64,000 nt of DNA from Pasteurella dagmatis (GTDB lineage: Bacteria > Pseudomonadota > Gammaproteobacteria > Enterobacterales > Pasteurellaceae): the NCBI RefSeq assembly GCF_900186835.1, contig NZ_LT906448.1:930001-994000 (forward strand). The letters run 5' to 3'. Both the position numbers and the translations under genes were made by a program. Of this stretch, positions 62,418 to 64,000 are shown piece by piece. Numbering within the stretch: position 1 is the stretch's first letter; each line of letters starts with the position of its first letter. The notes beneath the pieces are model-generated. The model worked only from the letters and a program-made list of their open reading frames with translations. It had not been told where the DNA came from and did not search any database.

Positions 62418-64000
62418 TTATTTTTCGGCTAAGGTTTTTTTCGAATCAAACTTCGCTAAATCAGCTGCCATTTTCTCTGCTTCTTTTAAGTAGAAATCTG
62501 GCGCTTCGTAATCTTTAGGTAAGTCATCAAGATCCTTTAACGCTTTTTTGCCTTCTCGTTTAAAACGAGCATTCAAATCCTTCAAACGTTTTGCATCATC
62601 CTTGTCATTTTCTACTTTTCGTGCTTCATAATTGAGCGATAAGAATTTACGTTCCCGACGCTCATCGCGAATTTTCAGATCCTCTTTTAAAGTGATAAAC
62701 TCAGGATCTTTCTGAATTCGACGCTGATGATTGTCAAGTAAATAACCTACTGCATTACGTGCTTGAGCAACTTCAGAATAGGTCGCCGCAGGGATTTTAT
62801 CCCAAGGCAACGCATTATCTTCTTTCTCTTCACCATATTCTTTGGCATCAATTGCGTCTGGGAAATCAATATCTGCAGCAACTCCCCTTAGCTGTGTACT
62901 ACCACCATCAATACGATAGAATTTTTGGATTGTATATTGGATAAGACCCAATGGCTCTTGGTTTGCATCAAAGGCAAAATTTAATGATCGACTTTGTTGC
63001 ACCGTACCCTTACCAAACGTATTTTGCCCAATAATAATACCACGATTGTAATCTTGCATTGCTGCTGCAAAAATTTCTGATGCGGATGCACTAAAGCGGT
63101 TAATCATCACTAATAATGGACCTGAATATACTTGAGCATTATCAGGATCTTCGTGAATACGTATACGTTGGAATGCATCACGCACCTGAACAATCGAACC
63201 ATCACTAATAAATAAGCCACTTAATGCAACAGCCTCGGTCAATGCACCACCACCATTATCACGTAAATCGATAATGAGTGATTGCACTTTCTTAGTTTGT
63301 ATTTCAGCTAATAATTTTCTAACATCATTTGTCAGACCAATATAGAAACTTGGAATTTTGATAGAAGCAACATTGTAACCATTCACTTTGCTTACTGTTA
63401 ATTTTGCTGCTTGATCTTCAATTCTTACTTTGTCACGGATTAAAGTAATGATTTTGGATTTACCACCCTTTGCCGGTTCAATCTCTAAACGCACTTTTGT
63501 GCCTTTTTTACCTTTAATCTTGTCAACAATATCTTCTAAACGCCAACCGATAACATCTTCAATTTCACCGGTAGCCTGACCAACCCCAACAATTTTATCA
63601 CCCGCTTTTAGCTTTTTACTGCGTTCTGCTGGTGCACCTGGTACTAAGGATTTGATACTTGTGCCGTCATCTTCACTTTGCTGTAAAGTGGCTCCAATAC
63701 CTTCTAATGAAAGATTCATACTCTCATTGAAACTTTTCGCTGTACGAGGTGCTAAATAACTAGTGTGAGGATCAATTTCTCGAGCAAATGCATTTAAGTA
63801 TACCTGAACAATATCATCTGCTTTGGTTTGCGTTAAACGACGAATAGCTAAGTCATAACGTTTCACCAATTTCTTTTTAATTTCAGGCCACTTTTTCTCT
63901 TTTAATTTTAAATTGATCACATCGTTTTTGACACGTTGTTCCCATAACTTATCTAATTCAGCTTGGTTTTTTGCCCAGTCTGCTTTTTCACGATCAATTT
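62418..64000 (-). CDS. prc: Tail-specific protease Prc, 5' end outside the window
   Basis: Prc is a periplasmic serine protease that trims proteins by C-terminal tail, including the PBP3 precursor and MepS. The frame is open to the last base, so the N-terminus lies outside. The PDZ domain (GDKIVGVGQATGEIEDVIGWRL) is followed by the Ser-Lys catalytic core, with FSASASEIFAAAMQDYNRG (Ser) and GQNTFGKGTVQQ (Lys). The C-terminal domain (DDLPKDYEAPDFYL) also follows E. coli Prc. It begins the prc-ldtD-mepK-ycbL group on this strand. Confidence 0.95.
   Translation of the reverse strand, partial: IDREKADWAKNQAELDKLWEQRVKNDVINLKLKEKKWPEIKKKLVKRYDLAIRRLTQTKADDIVQVYLNAFAREIDPHTSYLAPRTAKSFNESMNLSLEGIGATLQQSEDDGTSIKSLVPGAPAERSKKLKAGDKIVGVGQATGEIEDVIGWRLEDIVDKIKGKKGTKVRLEIEPAKGGKSKIITLIRDKVRIEDQAAKLTVSKVNGYNVASIKIPSFYIGLTNDVRKLLAEIQTKKVQSLIIDLRDNGGGALTEAVALSGLFISDGSIVQVRDAFQRIRIHEDPDNAQVYSGPLLVMINRFSASASEIFAAAMQDYNRGIIIGQNTFGKGTVQQSRSLNFAFDANQEPLGLIQYTIQKFYRIDGGSTQLRGVAADIDFPDAIDAKEYGEEKEDNALPWDKIPAATYSEVAQARNAVGYLLDNHQRRIQKDPEFITLKEDLKIRDERRERKFLSLNYEARKVENDKDDAKRLKDLNARFKREGKKALKDLDDLPKDYEAPDFYLKEAEKMAADLAKFDSKKTLAEK

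Overview
The window is a compact, AT-rich stretch of a Pasteurellaceae chromosome. At least 39 exact copies of the Haemophilus-type DNA uptake signal AAGTGCGGT (either strand) were found by eye, many of them as inverted pairs that form terminator hairpins. Several gene neighbourhoods match the order I remember from Haemophilus influenzae: accA/pdxY/tilS, galE/ampG/adk, aroG/lolCDE, prfA/prmC/sirB1/kdsA, mdh/argR/yfcH and ycbL/mepK/ldtD/prc. Unlike H. influenzae, which is known to lack citrate synthase, this genome carries gltA next to sucAB, so I infer a relative such as another Haemophilus, Aggregatibacter, Pasteurella or Avibacterium. The species cannot be fixed from the sequence alone.

Layout. 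1-2.7 kb: the tail of a zinc-ribbon protein, then queF and ppnN behind a strongly structured leader. 2.8-9.4 kb (minus): uvrD, then a dnaB-alr-pgi operon. 9.5-16.3 kb: formate dehydrogenase-N, with fdhD divergent from fdnG-fdxH-fdxI-fdhE. fdnG reads through an in-frame UGA as selenocysteine and has a visible SECIS hairpin. 16.4-20.9 kb: a MliC-like lysozyme inhibitor, accA, a DUF4850-like exported protein, pdxY and tilS. 21-25.7 kb: a purine permease behind a PurR box, then galE, ampG and adk. 25.8-34.1 kb: sucABCD (minus) divergent from gltA, with a 564-base gap between sucB and sucC that seems to hold a decayed gene. 34.2-41.8 kb: metC, a 2-Cys peroxiredoxin, rlmM, gcvA, the GcvB small RNA, ilvE, an exported ATP-dependent DNA ligase and DAHP synthase. 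42-54.7 kb: lolCDE, a hydroxyacid dehydrogenase, an OafA-type acyltransferase, a Sel1-repeat protein, kdsA, sirB1, prmC, prfA, two related lipoproteins and yecM. 54.8-64 kb: argS, a candidate Fur-controlled small RNA, mdh, argR, yfcH, a metallo-beta-lactamase-fold hydrolase and the cell-wall group mepK-ldtD-prc, with prc cut by the window edge.

The genes are mostly core metabolism (TCA cycle, anaerobic formate oxidation, queuosine, amino acids), translation (argS, prfA, prmC, tilS, rlmM) and envelope building (lol, kdsA, alr, ampG, ldtD, mepK, prc). No transposon, prophage, CRISPR array, rRNA or tRNA gene was seen. The items most worth a second look are non-coding: a Fur-box-controlled small RNA beside mdh with a RyhB-like core, the gcvB gene between gcvA and ilvE, the multi-hairpin queF leader, a recurrent uptake-signal variant AAGAGCGGT, and the gene remnant between sucB and sucC.
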